A DNA stretch of 64,000 nucleotides from assembly GCF_902493135.1 (NCBI RefSeq), contig NZ_CABUOD010000025.1, positions 7,241 through 71,240 on the forward strand. Direction: 5' to 3'. Below the pieces are notes generated by a model that saw nothing but the letters and a program-made list of their open reading frames with translations, did no database searches and was not told where the DNA came from. Numbering within the stretch: position 1 is the stretch's first letter; each line of letters opens with the position of its first letter. Positions 60,841 to 64,000 of this stretch are shown one piece after another. Position numbers and translations under genes: made by a program. The stretch is from an uncultured Parabacteroides sp. (GTDB lineage: Bacteria; Bacteroidota; Bacteroidia; Bacteroidales; Tannerellaceae).

Positions 60841-62346
60841 TTATTCAAAAGCACCCATGCGGAGCGCGTTCACTTCACGTTCGTTCAGATAACGCCACTT
60901 TCCACGTCCCAGGTTCTTTTTTGTAAGACCGGCAAAATATACACGATCCAGTTTAACCACGTGATAGCCCAGTGATTCGAAAATACGACGGACGATACGG
61001 TTACGTCCTGAGTGAATTTCGATACCGACCTGGCTCTTGTCATCCTCGCTTGCATAACTGATAGCATCAGCATGGATTTCTCCGTCTTCAAGCTCCAATC
61101 CGTTGGCGATCTTTTCCATATCTTCAATAGATACGTTCTTATCCAACCATACATGGTAGATCTTCTTCTTCTTGAAAGAAGGATGCGTCAGCTTGGAAGC
61201 CAGATCACCATCGTTAGTCAGCAGCAGTACACCTGTCGTGTTACGGTCCAGACGACCCACCGGATAAATACGCTCCTGGCAAGCGTTCTTTACCAGATCC
61301 ATAACGGTCAGACGTTCTTGAGGATCATCGGATGTTGTCACACAGTTCTTCGGCTTATTCAAAACGATATACACTTTACTTTCGATCTGAACCGGCTGGT
61401 CTTTAAACAACACCTTGTCCTGACGGGTAATCTTCGTTCCCAATTCTGTTACCACCTGATCATTTACCTGTACAACACCGGCCTGGATAAATTCATCAGC
61501 CTCGCGACGCGAACAAACACCTGCATTGGACAAGAACTTATTCAAACGGATCGGTTCGTTCGGATCGGCCAACACTTCCTTATACTTCAACTGCTTCTGG
61601 AAGTTATACTTGGCATTCGGATTGTAATCACCGGGACGGCGATTATTGTTCGGACGTCTGTTGTTATTGTAGCCGCCACGTCCACCGCCACTGTTTCCAT
61701 AACGGTTGTTGTTATTGCCGTATGAAGGTCTGCCACCACGATTATCGCGGTTGTCGTACGGCGAACTTACACGGGTGTCACCTACACGCGGTCTTCTTTT
61801 CTTTACACCATCACCCAAAGCACCATCACCGGACGGAGTGGCAGAATAAGCCTTTCCTCTGTCTTCATAGTTCGGGCGAGACGGACGATTGTAAGGACGA
61901 TCGTTCCCATAAGAACGGTCATTGCCGTAAGAAGGACGATCGCTGCTGCCGTAGGAAGAACGATCATTGTTGCCATAAGAACGATTGTTGCCATAAGAGG
62001 GTCTGCTGTTATAGCCGCCTTCACGATTAGAGTTACCATAGCTACGGTTTCCACCATTATCGCGGTTATACGGTTTATTATAACCGCCATCACGGTTATC
62101 ATACGTACGCGGGCGACTCGGTCTGTCTCCATAAGAAGAGCGGTTGTCCCCATAAGAATTATAACCTCCGCGGTCATCCCGGTTAGGACGGTTATATGGT
62201 CTCCGTTCATAGTTGTTTCCTTCAGGTCTGTTATAACCTTGATTGTAAGGTCTTCTTTCAGAATCCTGGTCTGTGTTTTCCCGTCTGATACTTGGTATCA
62301 CCTTTCTTGGACGCGGTTGAGATTCATCTCTTTCTTCTGTGCTCAT
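60841..62346 (-). CDS. Pseudouridine synthase (RluB/RsuA family) with long low-complexity N-terminus
   Basis: 501 residues. Residues 1-245 are low-complexity, rich in Asn, Arg, Gly, Tyr and Ser (many SYGN, RPSYGN and NRPNR-like repeats). The enzyme follows: S4 RNA-binding domain (IRLNKFLSNAGVCSRREADEFIQAGVVQVN) and catalytic domain with the nucleophilic Asp in YPVGRLDRNTTGVLLLTNDGDLA, ending YFAGLTKKNLGRGKWRYLNEREV. It converts uridines in 23S or 16S rRNA. The repeat-rich tail makes it twice the normal size (~240 residues) and probably binds RNA non-specifically or condenses (inference). Confidence 0.93.
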   Translation of the reverse strand: MSTEERDESQPRPRKVIPSIRRENTDQDSERRPYNQGYNRPEGNNYERRPYNRPNRDDRGGYNSYGDNRSSYGDRPSRPRTYDNRDGGYNKPYNRDNGGNRSYGNSNREGGYNSRPSYGNNRSYGNNDRSSYGSSDRPSYGNDRSYGNDRPYNRPSRPNYEDRGKAYSATPSGDGALGDGVKKRRPRVGDTRVSSPYDNRDNRGGRPSYGNNNNRYGNSGGGRGGYNNNRRPNNNRRPGDYNPNAKYNFQKQLKYKEVLADPNEPIRLNKFLSNAGVCSRREADEFIQAGVVQVNDQVVTELGTKITRQDKVLFKDQPVQIESKVYIVLNKPKNCVTTSDDPQERLTVMDLVKNACQERIYPVGRLDRNTTGVLLLTNDGDLASKLTHPSFKKKKIYHVWLDKNVSIEDMEKIANGLELEDGEIHADAISYASEDDKSQVGIEIHSGRNRIVRRIFESLGYHVVKLDRVYFAGLTKKNLGRGKWRYLNEREVNALRMGAFE

Positions 62347-62407
62347 TTGATGTAAATTAAATGATAATTAACTACTTGGTAACCTCACGGCTACCCATTG
62401 TTTCTCA

Positions 62408-63751
62408 CTAAATACCTGTATAATTATGCGGCGTTATCGCCTTTAATTCAGCTTTAACAGCATCACTAACCTGCAACGTATCAATAAAATGACTGATCGA
62501 ATCGGCTGTAATGCCTTCATTCGTACGGGTCAAGGCTTTCAATGCTTCATAAGGTTTCGGATATCCTTCACGTCGAAGAACAGTCTGAATTCCTTCGGCC
62601 ACTACAGCCCAGCAGTTATCCAAATCCCGGTACAATGCTTTTTCGTTTAATAACAACTTACCCAGTCCTTTTGTTAAACTTTTGAATGCGATTTCGATAT
62701 GAGCCATCGGTACACCGACATTACGAAGGACAGTAGAGTCTGTTAAGTCACGCTGCAAACGTGAAATCGGCAACTTGCCAGCCAAGTGTGTCAGGATAGC
62801 ATTTGCCATACCCAGATTACCTTCCGCATTTTCGAAGTCGATCGGATTCACCTTGTGCGGCATGGCAGACGAACCGACCTCGCCGGCTTTGATCTTCTGT
62901 TTGAAATACTCCATGGAAACATATTGCCAGAAATCACGGCACAAATCGATCAGGATCGTATCGATACGTTTCATTCCGTCAAAAATAGCGGCCATGTTAT
63001 CATAGTTGGAAATCTGTGTCGTCCATTCCTCACGGCTCAGTCCCAACACTTCATTCACAAACTTGTTTCCAAAAACTTTCCAGTCATAATCAGGATAAGC
63101 CACATGGTGCGCGTTGAAATTACCGGTTGCTCCACCAAACTTGGCGGAAACAGGAGTCGCTTTCAACAATTTCACCTGTTGCTCCAAACGATAAACAAAT
63201 ACCATCACTTCTTTTCCCAAACGGGTAGGAGAAGCCGGCTGTCCATGTGTTTTGGCTAACATGGGGATATCCGCCCAGTCTTCGGCATACTTTTTCAACA
63301 TGTCGATCACTTCCTGCAAACCAGGGAAATACACTTCATTCAAAGCTTCCTTAATAGACAATGGAACAGATGTATTGTTAATATCCTGAGAAGTCAATCC
63401 GAAATGGATAAATTCCTTGTATTCCTGTAAAGATAACAAATCGAATTTTTCTTTTATAAAATATTCAACAGCCTTTACATCATGATTCGTCACACTCTCG
63501 ATCTCTTTAATACGGGTAGCGTCTTCAACCGAAAATTCACGGTAAATTTTCCGCAAAGCCTCTTTATTCTCCACAGTCGCCAACGCACGTAGCTGCGGTA
63601 AGAATTCAGACAGAGTAATAAAATACTCGATCTCAACCTGCACTCTGTATTTAATGAGCGCATACTCTGAAAAGTAAGCCGCCAAGTTCTCGGCTTTATT
63701 TCTGTATCGCCCGTCTACAGGCGAAATTGCTGTCAGTGTCGAAAATATCAT
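62408..63751 (-). CDS. purB: Adenylosuccinate lyase
   Basis: 447 residues, fumarase/aspartase superfamily: LTAISPVDGRYRNKAENLAAYFSEYALIKYRV, TNHDVKAVEYFIKE, GLTSQDINNTS, KTHGQPASPTRLGKE, and the signature GSSAMPHKVNPIDFE. It acts twice in purine synthesis (SAICAR to AICAR; adenylosuccinate to AMP). The start at 63751 (MIFSTLTAISP) matches the usual N-terminal spacing; the ATG at 63757 is two codons earlier. A candidate -7 TAACTTTG lies at 63781-63774 (minus). Confidence 0.96.
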   Translation of the reverse strand: MIFSTLTAISPVDGRYRNKAENLAAYFSEYALIKYRVQVEIEYFITLSEFLPQLRALATVENKEALRKIYREFSVEDATRIKEIESVTNHDVKAVEYFIKEKFDLLSLQEYKEFIHFGLTSQDINNTSVPLSIKEALNEVYFPGLQEVIDMLKKYAEDWADIPMLAKTHGQPASPTRLGKEVMVFVYRLEQQVKLLKATPVSAKFGGATGNFNAHHVAYPDYDWKVFGNKFVNEVLGLSREEWTTQISNYDNMAAIFDGMKRIDTILIDLCRDFWQYVSMEYFKQKIKAGEVGSSAMPHKVNPIDFENAEGNLGMANAILTHLAGKLPISRLQRDLTDSTVLRNVGVPMAHIEIAFKSLTKGLGKLLLNEKALYRDLDNCWAVVAEGIQTVLRREGYPKPYEALKALTRTNEGITADSISHFIDTLQVSDAVKAELKAITPHNYTGI

Positions 63752-63841
63752 ATACATTATTAATATGGAGTTGCAAAGTTACTATAAATCTTAATACATA
63801 TAGGCAGAGATGAAGTTTTTTTATACTTTTTCTCAAAAATA

Positions 63842-63872
63842 TTTGGAGGTAATAAAAAAAGCCGTATCTTTG
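63842..63872 (+). promoter_or_regulatory. tRNA-Val promoter, perfect consensus
   Basis: TTTG (63842-63845), 19-bp spacer, TATCTTTG (63865-63872), 48 bp before the tRNA. Cleanest -33/-7 match in the window together with purT. Confidence 0.85.
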
Positions 63873-63920
63873 CAGCGCTTTAGAGAGATAGAGCGTATCA
63901 AACTTAATGAATAAATGAAA

Positions 63921-63995
63921 GGGCGTTTAGCTCAGCTGGTTCAGAGCATCTGCCTTACAAGCAGAGGGTCGGCGGTTCGAATCCGTCAACGCCCA
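63921..63995 (+). tRNA. tRNA-Val (anticodon TAC)
   Basis: 75 nt: GGGCGTT pairs with AACGCCC, D-arm AGCTCAGCTGGTTCAGAGC, anticodon loop CTTACAA on TCTGC/GCAGA, T-loop TTCGAAT, discriminator A. CCA is not encoded. Confidence 0.97.
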
Positions 63996-64000
63996 CCTTT

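Noticed and set aside
61722..62210. His/Cys-rich and Met-rich frames opposite or alongside the pseudouridine synthase.
   Set aside because: They are other-frame readings of the low-complexity NRGY repeat DNA.

Overview
The window looks like a Bacteroidales chromosome, most likely Parabacteroides or a close relative. The evidence is a SusC-type TonB-dependent transporter with FecR and a divergent ECF sigma factor, GH97 enzymes, the type IX secretion protein PorQ next to cmk-ispH, DUF1573 proteins, and many promoters of the Bacteroidetes form (-33 TTTG, about 19 bp, -7 TAnnTTTG). No rRNA, CRISPR array, intact insertion sequence or phage is visible. The genus call is an inference from gene content.

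Layout. 1-6.2 kb is the edge of a polysaccharide-utilisation locus: susC (cut by the window edge), fecR, a divergent sigma factor, and two GH97 genes, the second truncated at its 5' end. 6.3-12.2 kb is a five-gene MacAB/TolC-like efflux operon on the minus strand, with a perfect dyad beside its promoter. 12.4-18.6 kb holds purT preceded by a 21-bp repeat array, a duplicated XRE-regulator locus with a decayed divergent partner, an MBL-fold hydrolase, a VOC protein, a ROK sugar kinase and a NUDIX hydrolase. 18.6-33 kb holds a TPR/outer-membrane-barrel pair, a MATE transporter, metY, an EF-G paralogue with altered GTPase motifs, hemW, a zeta-toxin-like kinase with an overlapping small ORF, and a UvrA-like ATPase.

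33.2-36.7 kb holds an unknown small protein, a rod-shaped 6S-like RNA whose 3' strand can instead form an intrinsic terminator, galM, and the thyA-folA pair. 36.8-45.5 kb holds a giant alpha-2-macroglobulin lacking its thioester, a 41-bp tandem-repeat array, two DUF1573 proteins and meaB. 45.6-52.7 kb holds a phosphoesterase/PQQ-propeller protein converging on pfkA, then ispH, cmk and porQ; cmk and porQ are split by a 950-bp repeat-rich gap. 52.9-64 kb is mostly core functions: tonB, polyprenyl synthase, tatD, tRNA-Ser, exbB/membrane protein/exbD/exbD, a GNAT protein, an Lrp regulator, asnS, a pseudouridine synthase with a long disordered N-terminus, purB and tRNA-Val.

The least explained material lies between genes: the 6S-like RNA with two competing folds, a dispersed 12-bp palindrome repeated at exactly 23-bp spacing at two loci, the 41-bp array, the 21-bp purT leader array, and the inverted degenerate repeats between cmk and porQ. 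I did not find one large unmistakable new multigene system. The best candidates are the 6S-like RNA/attenuator, the duplicated regulator locus and the zeta-like gene pair.
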